A stretch of 64,000 nucleotides of DNA from Shewanella canadensis (GCF_003966225.1 NZ_RXNU01000005.1:248001-312000); one strand, 5' to 3'; shown: positions 12,173 through 21,586, counted from the first letter of the stretch. The notes: a model not told the origin generated them from the letters alone. Numbers and translations are program-made.

Positions 12173-12486
12173 ACTTTTTTCCGTTTATGCAGGACGATTC
12201 TTACCCTGGTAATTAAATATCCAACAAAGCCCAATACGAAAAGACCACCGGCAATGTAAGATCTGACTCCTTGAGCCGGCTCTCCGTCCCAAAACCAGAC
12301 TACAACACCGGCAATAAACAGAGACATGCATAACAGACTTTGATTCATCAACTGATTAGAGCGTTTAATATTGCTTATCAACGACAATGACTCAGTGTTA
12401 CCTGAGAGGTTTGCACCGCACGAGTTACATTCCTTCGCTTTATTGGAGATCCGCTTCTTACAACTTGGGCATTCAATTAACGCCAT
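12169..12486 (-). CDS. Zinc-ribbon membrane protein, function unknown
   Basis: About 105 residues. The N-terminus is a zinc ribbon (CPSCKKR, then ECNSCG), the middle is polar, and two membrane helices follow (about 52-68 and 78-95) before a basic end (HKRKKV). Two ATGs occur at 12489 and 12486; the GAGG ribosome site is better spaced for the second, so I use 12486. It overlaps yeaC by four bases. This resembles the many small zinc-ribbon proteins anchored in the inner membrane; I do not recognise a named family and do not assign a function. Confidence 0.8.
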   Translation of the reverse strand: MALIECPSCKKRISNKAKECNSCGANLSGNTESLSLISNIKRSNQLMNQSLLCMSLFIAGVVVWFWDGEPAQGVRSYIAGGLFVLGFVGYLITRVRIVLHKRKKV

Positions 12487-12523
12487 CATTACCTCAAAGA
12501 ACAGATTAACTATTTTATAATAT

Positions 12524-12552
12524 GGGCTTCAGAGCGCTTAGCTCTGAAGCCC
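12524..12552 (-). terminator. Hairpin after the M14 carboxypeptidase gene
   Basis: gggcttcagagc (12524-12535) pairs perfectly with gctctgaagccc (12541-12552) around a 5-base loop. The minus-strand sequence that follows is AT-rich rather than a clean T-run. Position just behind the carboxypeptidase stop supports a terminator. Confidence 0.68.
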
Positions 12553-12558
12553 ATTCGA

Positions 12559-13686
12559 TCATCTCAGCTCATCGACAACGGCAAGCATGGCCGTTAAGGA
12601 CGCTTCGCCTAAATAGATCGAACGCTCAGGAGACCAACCTGCCATAGGGTCGGGCATATTGTCATTATCTTTAAATGGCATCTCAAGCGTATTAGAGAGG
12701 CAACTAAAGGTTTCTGCAACCCAGTTAGATGCGACCGTTAGGTTGGCCTTACCCGGCTCATCTTTGTCGTAACCAAACTCAGATTGGAAGTCGGCGCTGG
12801 TGAGAAGTAACGCATCCACGAATTTTTTCTGCAATGCTTCCATTCTTGCATCAAATGACGGTACGCCTTCGCAGCCAGCCAGAAACACAAAAGGTAAACC
12901 TTCGTCGCCATGGACATCATAAAAGAGATCCACACCCGTCTCTTTCATCTTGTTGGTAACATGGAAAACTTCCGGACTTTTCTCCAATGACGGGCTCAGC
13001 CATTCACGATTGAGGTTAACACCCGCCGCATTGGTACGAAGGTGACCGCGTACCCCGCCATCGGGATTCATGTTAGGCACAATATAAAAATTGGCCTTAT
13101 CGAGAAGCGCCTTGGCGTTAGGGCTGTCGCCATCAAGTAAATTATTGATGAGTCCTTCCACTAACCATTCGGCCATTGTCTCACCGGGATGCTGACGCGC
13201 TGTGATCCAGATGTTGGCTTTAGACTCGTCACCATCGCCGACTTTGACAAGGGATAGATCGCGACCGTCCAGAGTGAGGCCTAAATGTTCAAGGCTTACC
13301 AGAGGATGTACCTGAATCGCGGCAAGCAGATCTTGGTGACGTTCATAACTGTATGGGGCAAAGTAAGAAATTTGAATAGAATCACAATCCAAATCGACTA
13401 AAATGGTCAATTTCCCATCTTCATATTTCGTCGGTAAACGGAACCACGTCTGTCTATCGTATGTGGCAACGGCTTGATAATTTTCCCAGCCTTTTGTATA
13501 TGAGGCTGAGCCAGCATTCATAATATTAAGGGTATACTGGTTACCGACTTCACCCTCTAAACGAAAGTTAAACCACTGATAAAATTCATTACCTACATCG
13601 GGACGAATAGCCAGTTGTACGTCATTAATATTGTCTTGATTAAGGACTTCAATATTACCACCATCAAAATTGGCACTGATCCGCAT
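12559..13686 (-). CDS. M14-type zinc carboxypeptidase, cytosolic CCP-like group
   Basis: Zinc-dependent carboxypeptidase of 375 residues. An N-terminal beta-rich domain (about 1-115) precedes the catalytic domain, as in the bacterial relatives of eukaryotic cytosolic carboxypeptidases. Zinc ligands are visible: QHPGETMAEW (His and Glu of HxxE) near 160 and the third histidine in DVHGDEG. The substrate-binding NPDG and NLNREW stretches lie between them, and the catalytic glutamate is probably in LEMPF near the end. No signal peptide. The frame is open to 13863, but the ATG at 13686 has AGGA six bases upstream and the fold starts there. The substrate is unknown. A dispersed repeat lies 76 bases upstream of the start. 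Confidence 0.9.
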   Translation of the reverse strand: MRISANFDGGNIEVLNQDNINDVQLAIRPDVGNEFYQWFNFRLEGEVGNQYTLNIMNAGSASYTKGWENYQAVATYDRQTWFRLPTKYEDGKLTILVDLDCDSIQISYFAPYSYERHQDLLAAIQVHPLVSLEHLGLTLDGRDLSLVKVGDGDESKANIWITARQHPGETMAEWLVEGLINNLLDGDSPNAKALLDKANFYIVPNMNPDGGVRGHLRTNAAGVNLNREWLSPSLEKSPEVFHVTNKMKETGVDLFYDVHGDEGLPFVFLAGCEGVPSFDARMEALQKKFVDALLLTSADFQSEFGYDKDEPGKANLTVASNWVAETFSCLSNTLEMPFKDNDNMPDPMAGWSPERSIYLGEASLTAMLAVVDELR

Positions 13687-13761
13687 AACGATTCCTTTGT
13701 TCGTACTGAGAAGACAAGTCATAGGATACTTGTCAGATTGCGGATAGGATAAACGAAAAAT

Positions 13762-13815
13762 GTGTATATACCCAAACAACTTCGAAATACAGGATTCAGC
13801 ATGTCGAGAAGTGAC
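13762..13815 (+). repeat. Palindromic intergenic repeat, copy 1
   Basis: About 54 bases that match a stretch at 36421-36474 with only a few differences: both read tatatacccaaac, then acttcgaaat, then a ten-base variable part and catgtcgagaagtgac. The acttcga and tcgagaagt parts are inverted relative to one another, so a hairpin can form. This copy lies upstream of the carboxypeptidase start. The surrounding 13687-14023 region holds only this repeat and a terminator. Confidence 0.8.
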
Positions 13816-13980
13816 AGAGTTCAAGGTAGTTAATTGCTCCTGCATTAACGACATTCCCACCATCCGTGGTGGTCTTCATGAAATAGCAGTACTAGTTATT
13901 CTAATTCAATATTTATTCTTATGATAAAGAATGCAGAAACGTGTTGCTTCTCGGCTTGGGTATTGAGCAGCCCGAAAAGC

Positions 13981-14006
13981 AAAAAAGCCACACTAATGGC
14001 GGCTTT
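13981..14006 (-). terminator. Terminator of the response-regulator gene
   Basis: On the minus strand AAAGCCGCCA and TGTGGCTTT form an imperfect stem around TTAG, followed by six T. It lies 18 bases behind the stop. Confidence 0.82.
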
Positions 14007-14023
14007 ATTACGTATAAAAGATT

Positions 14024-14704
14024 TTAAGAAGCAAAACTATAACCTTGTCCTCTAACTGTATTGATCAAGGTTTTGGGTAACTGAGTATCGGCCAGCTTTC
14101 GACGGGTATTACTGATGTGCATATCGAGATTTCGATCGAATCGACCTAAGTCCTTTTGAAGCACACTACGCTGTAATTCCTGTTTGGTGATCACCTCTCC
14201 CTTTCTCTCGAACAGGTATTTAAATAACTTAAATTCAGTTTGAGTTAACACGACCTCCCGCGAGGCAATTGACACACAGTACTGCATATCATCAAATTGA
14301 ATATCACAGCTTGTGGAGGCTAATTCACTGCTGTTCTCGGCCCGGGTTAACTCGACTCGTCGTTGTAATGCAGTCATGCGCACTAAAAGCTCCTTTATGC
14401 TAAACGGCTTCGTTAAAAAGTCATCAGCCCCAAGCTCATAACCTTTAATTCTTTCATCTTCATTGTCGATGGCAGAGATGACAATCACAGGGACCTGATC
14501 TTTTCTAGCGGCCAATAATCCAAATCCATCTAACTTTGGCATCATGATATCTAGCAGGATAATGTCCGGGAGTTCACGCTCGAGAATGGACAAGGCTTCC
14601 ATACCGTTTTCAGCACTGACAACTTCATGGCCTTCGCACTCTAACGCTTCTTTGAGTAACTCCCTGAATATCAGGTCATCATCTACCACTAATACTTTAC
14701 TCAT
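14024..14704 (-). CDS. OmpR-family response regulator (orphan)
   Basis: Two-component response regulator of 226 residues. Receiver domain 1-120: acidic pocket DDD at 8-10, phosphorylated aspartate D52 (LLDIMMP), conserved S77 and K99 (LTKPF). Winged-helix DNA-binding domain from about 128 to the end, with LTQTEFKLFKYL and the final RGQGYSF typical of OmpR/PhoB. No histidine kinase gene is adjacent on either strand, so its partner must lie elsewhere. Targets are unknown. Single-gene unit with its own terminator. Confidence 0.93.
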   Translation of the reverse strand: MSKVLVVDDDLIFRELLKEALECEGHEVVSAENGMEALSILERELPDIILLDIMMPKLDGFGLLAARKDQVPVIVISAIDNEDERIKGYELGADDFLTKPFSIKELLVRMTALQRRVELTRAENSSELASTSCDIQFDDMQYCVSIASREVVLTQTEFKLFKYLFERKGEVITKQELQRSVLQKDLGRFDRNLDMHISNTRRKLADTQLPKTLINTVRGQGYSFAS

Positions 14705-14856
14705 TTACCACTACTGCAAATACGAACCGTTATCGTTTACACTACTATATGCATTGATGAATTTCCAGTTGTTTTTTCAAATCTGTGATGTGAGCAAGTA
14801 AGTTTGTTGTCAGAGTGAAGAGCTAAGAAGCAAGAGATTGAAATTAGTGATAGCGT

Positions 14857-14887
14857 GATAAAACAAAGGCCAGAATATTCCGGCCTT
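14857..14887 (-). terminator. Terminator of the DUF885 gene
   Basis: On the minus strand AAGGCC-GAATATTC-GGCCTT forms a compact stem (14866-14887), followed by TGTTTTATC. Confidence 0.75.
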
Positions 14888-14917
14888 GTATAGATTCAAA
14901 AATAAACTCTTCTGATT

Positions 14918-16696
14918 TTATTGATTAAGCATCAGCTGGCGAACATATTTTACCGGGGCGCTACCATAACTTAAAAACTTTTCATGGAAGGTTTTAAGGT
15001 CAAACTGCTCACCCTGCTTCCCTTTTAGCTCTTCACGGAAGTCATAAATCTCACGATAGCCGGAATAGTAACTGGTCAACTGAACTTGACTCAAGGTCGC
15101 CCTTCTCCACTTGCCCTCGGCTTCGGCGGTTTGTTGGAACGCCTCTTCGGTCATTAAGCGGATGGCTTCATCCTCTGTCATGCCATTCACCTGAATGCTG
15201 TAATCCAGTAGTGTGTTGGCTATGACACGCAGGTTCCATTTGTAATACATGAGCCACATCTCAGGCTCAAAATCACCATAGCCCTCTTCGAGCATCATAC
15301 GTTCAGTATAAACCGCCCAGCCCTCTACCATAGCGCCATTACCAAACAGGCTCTTCACCATACTCGGAGATTCATTTGAGTACACGAGTTGAGTGTAGTG
15401 GCCCGGTATCGCCTCATGAATATTCAGCACCTGCAAGATCCAATGATTATATTCACGAAGATAGCTTTCAGCCGATTCATCACTCATGGCATCGAGTGGT
15501 GTTACGTTGTAATAGGTATTGCTGGATTTTTCATAAGGCCCGGGTGCACTGATAGAGGCGCCGGCAAAACCACGCATATATTCCGGTGTTTCACGTACGA
15601 CTAAGGGTTTTTTAGGATCTAAGGTCACGAGTTGTTTGTCATTGACAAATTTTATCAAGGCCGGGATCTGAGCACGAACTTCATCGACAAACGCCTCACG
15701 TTTTACGTGCTTAGAGGAGAGTTTATCGATCAGCTGACGGGTCGCTTTATTATCATCTAACGGTTTAGGGGTGTCGAAATAGGTATCCCATAGCTTAGCG
15801 GTGATCTTTGCCATCTCACCCTGAACTCGGCTTTTATCTGCCAAGGCTTTTTCATACAGACCTTTTGCACTCATTCCAGCTTGAATATCGAATGAAAATT
15901 TCTCTTCATATAACTTTTCGCCGATTCTAAAGCTTCGTGCGCCCTCTTTTTCCAATTTAGTGACTAAAGCCGAGAGCCAATCGATATGTTCATTGATTGA
16001 CTGAGTCGCCGCATCGAACCGAGTTTTAAATAGTGCCTTTTCATCAGAAGTCAGCCCCGAGCTTTCGGCTTGGGCGAGCAATTCTGCTGAAAAAACAGAA
16101 AATGCACCTTTATTCTGCATCTGAGCCAGTTGTGTGTGCTCGAGTGTCGGGTTACTTATATTCTCTTGAGCGGCAAGGTAATAGTCGGGGACATTCTCCA
16201 TTCGAGCCAATACTGAACGTAACCTATCATCGAGTGGGGCGAAATCTTCATTGATCAGCTGCGCAAAGCCACCGGCAACGTTATAAGACGAAGGGTCCCA
16301 CTGCCAGGATTTGAACTCAGTGATCTCCCAGGTATCACGTTTAAGCAAGTTCTCAATCAGACGATAATCAATAAGCTCGTTAGCCGACAATGAATCGATG
16401 TCGAAAGCCTGTAACATCAACAATTGTTGCGTGTTAAACGTTATTGCCTCAACACGGCTAGCGGCATTCGGTACTTTAAGCACGCCGTCATATTTGTGAT
16501 AACCACTATAGAGTGCCCATGTCGGTGCTTGCTTCCATAGAGCGTCGATAAACTGTGTTGAAAATTGGGCAAAGCTTAACTGTTGGCTTGAGGCCAACGG
16601 AGCTGGCGACACCTGTTCAGCACCCTCTTGAGATTGACAACCAGCGAGCGCTGTTAACGACAAAGCTACCGCTAATGACAGTGTTGCTTTTTTCAT
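14918..16696 (-). CDS. DUF885 lipoprotein, putative metallopeptidase
   Basis: 592-residue exported protein. A lipoprotein signal peptide with lipobox LAGC puts the acylated cysteine at residue 20. The rest is a mostly helical DUF885 domain. The central HEAIPGHYTQ motif resembles an HExxH-like zinc site and is followed by the conserved GWAVYTERMM stretch about 40 residues later, the arrangement expected for a gluzincin-like peptidase. Biochemical activity for this subgroup is not established to my knowledge. The ATG has GGGAT upstream. It is transcribed alone, with recQ's terminator upstream and its own behind. Confidence 0.88.
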   Translation of the reverse strand: MKKATLSLAVALSLTALAGCQSQEGAEQVSPAPLASSQQLSFAQFSTQFIDALWKQAPTWALYSGYHKYDGVLKVPNAASRVEAITFNTQQLLMLQAFDIDSLSANELIDYRLIENLLKRDTWEITEFKSWQWDPSSYNVAGGFAQLINEDFAPLDDRLRSVLARMENVPDYYLAAQENISNPTLEHTQLAQMQNKGAFSVFSAELLAQAESSGLTSDEKALFKTRFDAATQSINEHIDWLSALVTKLEKEGARSFRIGEKLYEEKFSFDIQAGMSAKGLYEKALADKSRVQGEMAKITAKLWDTYFDTPKPLDDNKATRQLIDKLSSKHVKREAFVDEVRAQIPALIKFVNDKQLVTLDPKKPLVVRETPEYMRGFAGASISAPGPYEKSSNTYYNVTPLDAMSDESAESYLREYNHWILQVLNIHEAIPGHYTQLVYSNESPSMVKSLFGNGAMVEGWAVYTERMMLEEGYGDFEPEMWLMYYKWNLRVIANTLLDYSIQVNGMTEDEAIRLMTEEAFQQTAEAEGKWRRATLSQVQLTSYYSGYREIYDFREELKGKQGEQFDLKTFHEKFLSYGSAPVKYVRQLMLNQ

Positions 16697-16756
16697 GTTT
16701 TTATCCCGATTCTAATTTATTATTGGTTATATTTTTTCGAACTTAGTAAAGCATGT

Positions 16757-16796
16757 ATAAAAAAATATTTCAGCTTCGATGTCGAAGCTGAAATAT
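16757..16796 (-). terminator. Strong terminator of recQ
   Basis: A perfect 15-bp stem: atatttcagcttcga (16765-16779) and its complement (16782-16796), with a 2-base loop. On the minus strand it is followed by seven or more T. Confidence 0.9.
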
Positions 16797-16877
16797 AGTG
16801 TTACAACTTGGGTTTTCCACACTGATAGTATTCGGCTAAACGAGTCATCAGCCTACTAAAGCTTGACAGTAAATTGC

Positions 16878-18824
16878 CTAATCACTCAGATGTGATTGAA
16901 CCCAGAGTTTCACCTCACTGAAGCGATACTTCTCTAGAGTGGCAAACCCTCTGCAGGCGCGTAACTTCAACTTAGTGAAGATTGGCGTTGTTAACCCACA
17001 CAGAAAGCGCGACACCAAGACGGGGCTCGATGCCTTACCTAACTTAGACACAGCTGCTGCTGTGAGCTGATTGAAATCCATATCATTGAGAGGCTTTAGA
17101 TTTGGGATGGGAGGTAACACCGCCTGCTCGCCCCGGCAAACCGAACAAGTCCCACAATTTTGAGTCATCTGGTCGTCGGCAAAATAATGTGCCAGTTGAC
17201 GACTCAAACAGCGATCCGAGGTAAATAAGCCAATCAGCTGGTTAATACGCTTTACTTCACTGGTCTCTTTACCATTGAAGCGTTCAAACAGGGATATTTG
17301 TAGCTGTTCCCGGTCAAACTGAGTATCGAGAATCTGATATACCTGAGTCACTTGCTTACTTTGTAGTTCAATCATTCCCTTCTCGTCCAGGTAGTTGATT
17401 GCTTTCAACACCCGTTGACGATCACTGGTATAAGTGGTGTTAAGTTTATCGAAATTCACACTGGACCATATCTTAGCCCTATCGGCACTGGTAAATATGG
17501 CTCGGATAAAGTCCCTCCTCTCCTCTTTAAACACCTCGATGATCTCTGCCTCAGGGATAAGATATTTGAACTTGTACTCGGCAAAATAACTGTAAGTGGG
17601 CTTGATAATGTTCAGAAGTTCGAGATAAACCAAAAGTGTTTTTAAGGACAAGGGCCGAATATTGGACTGATTAGACAAACTGTTAAGAACGACCTCCCAC
17701 TGAGCTTGTCCAGGGCTCAGCTCTGCCGCTTTGAGGATCTCATCGAGAACAACGCTGATGGCGCAGGGCTCTGGCGTGTCACCATAAACAAAGTTCTCCA
17801 GGGTACTCAGGTTATCGGCGTTGGCGAGCACTAAGCAATCGGAGTTCTGTCCATCTCGTCCCGCTCGCCCAATCTCCTGAGCGTAGTTTTCAATGGATTT
17901 AGGCAGATCATAATGCGCCACAAATCGGATATTGCTCTTATCTATCCCCATCCCGAAGGCGATGGTCGCGACGATGATCTCTTGCTTTCCGGACATAAAG
18001 TCATGCTGGATAGCTTGCCTAACCTCGGATGTCATGCCGGCATGGTAAGCTTTGGCAGGAATGTTGCGCTGCGTAAGCTGCTCTGCTACAAATTCAGCAG
18101 TTTGCTGAAGGGTGACGTAGATGATGCCGGATTGATGGACTCTGGTGCTAAGCCATAGCGCCAATTCATCAACTTTATCCCGGCTAGTGACCCCCTTAAC
18201 ATTTAAGTGAAGGTTGGGCCGATAAAAACCGGTCAGCGTTACGTTAGCAGAGTCGATGCCGAATTTACTGCCCATATCCTCTATCACCTTTGGTGTCGCG
18301 GTGGCAGTCAGCAGTAGAGTTTGAGGGATGTTCAACTCTTTACGGTACCGTGGAAGCTTAAGGTAATCGGGCCGAAAATTGTGTCCCCACTCGGAGATAC
18401 AGTGAGCCTCATCGACCACTAACATCGATATAGCCACTTCGCTGATAAACTGTCTGAAACGCTCATTGTTGAGTCTCTCAACAGAGATCATCAATATCTT
18501 TATCTCCCCCTGCCTCACCCCTCGCATAACGTCCAGAGTTTGCTCCCGACTCTGACTGGAGTCGATACTGGCAGCGTTAATCCCCTTCGACAGTAAGAAG
18601 GACAACTGGTCCTGAATCAAGGCTAACAAGGGTGAAACCACTAAGGTGAGATGAGGGAGCGCTATTGCCGGCAATTGATAACACAATGACTTACCTGAGC
18701 CTGTAGGAAATATTGCCGCGGCGCTATGCCCTTGCAGGACATGGTTAATCACATCATATTGGCCACTCCTGAAATCTGAAAACCCGAAGTGAGCCTGTAA
18801 TAATGCATGGGGAGATTGAGACAT
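16878..18824 (-). CDS. recQ: RecQ-family ATP-dependent DNA helicase
   Basis: 3'-5' DNA helicase of superfamily 2, 648 residues. Helicase motifs in order: FRSGQYDVI (motif 0), PTGSGKS (Walker A, near 41), DEAHCISEWGHNFRP (DEAH and aromatic loop, near 137), TATA, then the second RecA-like domain ending in QEIGRAGRDG. A RecQ C-terminal region follows with zinc cysteines (CLSRQ, then NCGTCSVC near 525-535). The last 60 residues do not look like a normal HRDC domain. Walker A has GSGKS where E. coli RecQ has GGGKS. This may therefore be a second RecQ paralogue rather than the E. coli orthologue; the family is certain, the symbol less so. Confidence 0.9.
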   Translation of the reverse strand: MSQSPHALLQAHFGFSDFRSGQYDVINHVLQGHSAAAIFPTGSGKSLCYQLPAIALPHLTLVVSPLLALIQDQLSFLLSKGINAASIDSSQSREQTLDVMRGVRQGEIKILMISVERLNNERFRQFISEVAISMLVVDEAHCISEWGHNFRPDYLKLPRYRKELNIPQTLLLTATATPKVIEDMGSKFGIDSANVTLTGFYRPNLHLNVKGVTSRDKVDELALWLSTRVHQSGIIYVTLQQTAEFVAEQLTQRNIPAKAYHAGMTSEVRQAIQHDFMSGKQEIIVATIAFGMGIDKSNIRFVAHYDLPKSIENYAQEIGRAGRDGQNSDCLVLANADNLSTLENFVYGDTPEPCAISVVLDEILKAAELSPGQAQWEVVLNSLSNQSNIRPLSLKTLLVYLELLNIIKPTYSYFAEYKFKYLIPEAEIIEVFKEERRDFIRAIFTSADRAKIWSSVNFDKLNTTYTSDRQRVLKAINYLDEKGMIELQSKQVTQVYQILDTQFDREQLQISLFERFNGKETSEVKRINQLIGLFTSDRCLSRQLAHYFADDQMTQNCGTCSVCRGEQAVLPPIPNLKPLNDMDFNQLTAAAVSKLGKASSPVLVSRFLCGLTTPIFTKLKLRACRGFATLEKYRFSEVKLWVQSHLSD

Positions 18825-19008
18825 AAAATTAACCTATCGAAGAGCGAGTTTTCCTATGCGTATATGATAACACCCTTCTACATAAGCTGTGCGACGTCGC
18901 AATAGTTACAAAGCATGATAGTCGGCTTTCACCATTGAAACGGTAAACAAAAGCTGATATTCAAACGATCAAACTAATATTAATTCAGCAAGCTGGCTGA
19001 CTCACCTG

Positions 19009-19863
19009 TCACGATTTTAGTGTGAAGTGCGCGATGATGGGGTTGTGGTCCGAAGCGTCGGTCACTTTAGATTCTGCATGATGAAAATCGAGCCCCCGAT
19101 AGAAGAGATGATCTAAGGCCAATCCAAAGAAACGTTGACGTTCATCCAGATGATACTCAGCTTCACTTAATCCAAATCGCTTAGCAAACTCAGAGATCAG
19201 CTTTAGTCTGTCCTTTCGCCAGGTATTAAAATCACCGGCAAGAATTATCGGACCGTGATGCCCTCCGAGTTCCAGACTCAAGGCTTCAAACTGCTCGGTA
19301 TATCGAGTCAGTTTCCAGTCAAAATTGATACCATGTAGATTGACGACCAGAAGTGTCTCACCATTGGAGAGAGGATAATGAGTAACAAGCGCCGATTTGG
19401 CGAACCTGATCAAGGGCTCTGTGGCATGAAACGCGCAGGCACTGCTGGCTTCCGAGACTGATAAATTCATTACCCCAAGCGAAGTACCAAAAAGTTTGAA
19501 CGCTTTCGCCATCGCCACATTTAAGGAGTGAGAGTTGATGAAATCAACCATCTCTGTGGTGAGCCCGGCTTCTTGCAGTAAAACGAGTTGGCTGGAATGA
19601 GTGAGTCGCTTAAGCACTGGTTTCCAGTTTTTCCTTTTTTGCTTGTAGATATTCCACACCGACACATTAAGCCTACCGTCCAGATCGAGGTGACCGGAGG
19701 GCGAAGGGTGTGCACACTGAGTTTGAAAAATTGGTTCGACCAAATTAATCATCACCTTTGGAGTACCGTTAGCGTGGTTAATCCCACTGAAAGTCAGGAC
19801 GAAACTAATAGCAATAAAACAAACTACAGCCAGTAACCACCTATTTTTTGAGAAAAATTTCAT
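19009..19863 (-). CDS. Endonuclease/exonuclease/phosphatase family protein, membrane-anchored
   Basis: 284 residues. One N-terminal hydrophobic segment (about 8-28) acts as an anchor or uncleaved signal. The rest is an EEP-fold domain with its metal and catalytic motifs: WNIYKQ, LLQEAG, NLHGINF, AGDFNTW, LDHLFYRG and the final SDHNPI. These supply the Asn, Glu, Asp and His residues of DNase I-like phosphodiesterases. It resembles the YafD type. Substrate (nucleic acid, lipid or phosphate ester) cannot be told from sequence. No ribosome site is obvious before the ATG at 19863. Confidence 0.87.
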   Translation of the reverse strand: MKFFSKNRWLLAVVCFIAISFVLTFSGINHANGTPKVMINLVEPIFQTQCAHPSPSGHLDLDGRLNVSVWNIYKQKRKNWKPVLKRLTHSSQLVLLQEAGLTTEMVDFINSHSLNVAMAKAFKLFGTSLGVMNLSVSEASSACAFHATEPLIRFAKSALVTHYPLSNGETLLVVNLHGINFDWKLTRYTEQFEALSLELGGHHGPIILAGDFNTWRKDRLKLISEFAKRFGLSEAEYHLDERQRFFGLALDHLFYRGLDFHHAESKVTDASDHNPIIAHFTLKS

Positions 19864-20128
19864 TCAATAACATCAAAAATATAGATCACTTACTAACCAT
19901 AATAAGTCCTGTAGAAAGAAAAAACCAATAACTCACGAGTGATAAAGGAATGAATAAGATTAAATTTACTTCATACATAAGGTAACCGCTTGGTTATGGT
20001 ATGAAATGCCTGTCATTTGTCAGGATTTAAATGCACACTGAAACGCATGTTTAGTTTTCTGTTTTTACTTTTTCATTTTAGGTTTTTATTTTAGTTTCTT
20101 AATTTCTTAAATAGTGGCGCATTACTCA

Positions 20129-21586
20129 ATGGCACATTTTTATCAACTGCTAACCCTGGCAGGCATCCTGCTCTACTGGGTCATCATAGCGGGCATTACT
20201 GCAAGAATTATTATCAAGCGTCGCTCTATCGGAGTCTCCTTTGCGTGGATGATGGTGATTTACGTCATCCCTATCGTTGGCATTTTTGCCTACCTGCTTT
20301 TTGGTGAACAAAATATCGGCAGAACCCGTGCCCAGCGCGCGAAAGATATGTATCAGCCCTACGCCGATTGGTTCGCCCATCTCTATCAAATCCGTCAGTA
20401 TCGGCCAAATATCTTGAGTTCACACGCTCAATCAATCAGCGCCCTGTGTGAGAACCAATTGGGGATCCCCTCATTGGCCGACAATGCGCTCGAATTACAA
20501 TCGACTCCCGAGCAGATCCTGAGTTCTCTCATCAAAGATATTGATAGGGCAAAGTCGACAATTCATCTTGAGTTTTATATCTGGCATCCCGGTGGCATGG
20601 CCGATGATGTGGCATTAGCACTGATTAATGCCGCTAAGCGTAATGTATCCGTGAAATTATTATTAGATTCAGCCGGTAGCAATCAATTTTTTCGAAGCCA
20701 GTGGCCAGCCATACTCGAAGCCGAGGGGATCCACATTGCAAGGGCGTTAAAGGTCAGCCCCATCAGAGTTCTGTTTAGACGCATGGATCTGAGAATGCAC
20801 AGAAAGATAGTCGTTATCGATAATGTCATTGCCTATACAGGTTCAATGAATCTGGTCGATCCAAGCTGTTTTAAGACCAGTTCAGGTGTCGGGCAATGGA
20901 TAGATGTCATGGTCAGAATAAAGGGCACTACGGTCCCTCTGCTCAATGCCATTCAATCATGGGATTGGGAAGTGGAAACGAATCAACGTCAACTGCCCGA
21001 ACTTCCCGTTTGTAAACCCCATACCGAATCAGAGAAAGTCGATATGGTACAGGTGATCCCATCGGGTCCGGGGATGCCGGAAGAGATCATCCATGAGGTT
21101 CTGCTGCAAAGCATATATCAAGCCGAACATAAAATTGTGATCACTACCCCCTACTTTGTCCCCAGTGAGAACCTGTTGGTTGCCCTCATCGCTGCGGCCC
21201 ATCGTAGCATCTGCGTTAACATCATCATTCCAGATAAGAATGACTCTGTTATGGTTGAGTGGGCCAGTCGGTCATTTTTCGCTGAACTGCTCTGTGCCGG
21301 GGTGAAGATTCATAGATTTAATGGTGGTCTGCTACATACCAAGTCCGTCGTCATCGATGAAAGCCATTGCCTTATAGGTACGGTCAACCTGGATATGCGT
21401 AGCCTATGGTTAAACTTCGAGGTGACACTGGCTGTGGATGATCTAAGCTTCACGGATCAATTGAATCTTCTCCAACAGTCTTACATAGATGATGCCCACT
21501 TGGTCGATATTAAGGCCTGGAAAAAGCGTCCCGTCTACAAACGAGTCATCGAACAATTTTTCTACCTTTTTAGTCCGCTGCTTTAA
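20129..21586 (+). CDS. cls: Cardiolipin synthase (ClsA type)
   Basis: Inner-membrane enzyme that condenses two phosphatidylglycerol molecules into cardiolipin. Two N-terminal membrane helices (about 5-25 and 36-56) are followed by two phospholipase-D domains, each with an HKD motif: HRKIVVID near residue 225 and HTKSVVID near 405. Starting at the ATG at 20129 gives 485 residues and aligns the N-terminus with E. coli ClsA (486). The frame also opens at a GTG at 20114. Neither start has a clear ribosome site, and a T-rich tract (about 20047-20110) lies just upstream. Single-gene unit before tRNA-Ser. Confidence 0.93.
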   Translation: MAHFYQLLTLAGILLYWVIIAGITARIIIKRRSIGVSFAWMMVIYVIPIVGIFAYLLFGEQNIGRTRAQRAKDMYQPYADWFAHLYQIRQYRPNILSSHAQSISALCENQLGIPSLADNALELQSTPEQILSSLIKDIDRAKSTIHLEFYIWHPGGMADDVALALINAAKRNVSVKLLLDSAGSNQFFRSQWPAILEAEGIHIARALKVSPIRVLFRRMDLRMHRKIVVIDNVIAYTGSMNLVDPSCFKTSSGVGQWIDVMVRIKGTTVPLLNAIQSWDWEVETNQRQLPELPVCKPHTESEKVDMVQVIPSGPGMPEEIIHEVLLQSIYQAEHKIVITTPYFVPSENLLVALIAAAHRSICVNIIIPDKNDSVMVEWASRSFFAELLCAGVKIHRFNGGLLHTKSVVIDESHCLIGTVNLDMRSLWLNFEVTLAVDDLSFTDQLNLLQQSYIDDAHLVDIKAWKKRPVYKRVIEQFFYLFSPLL

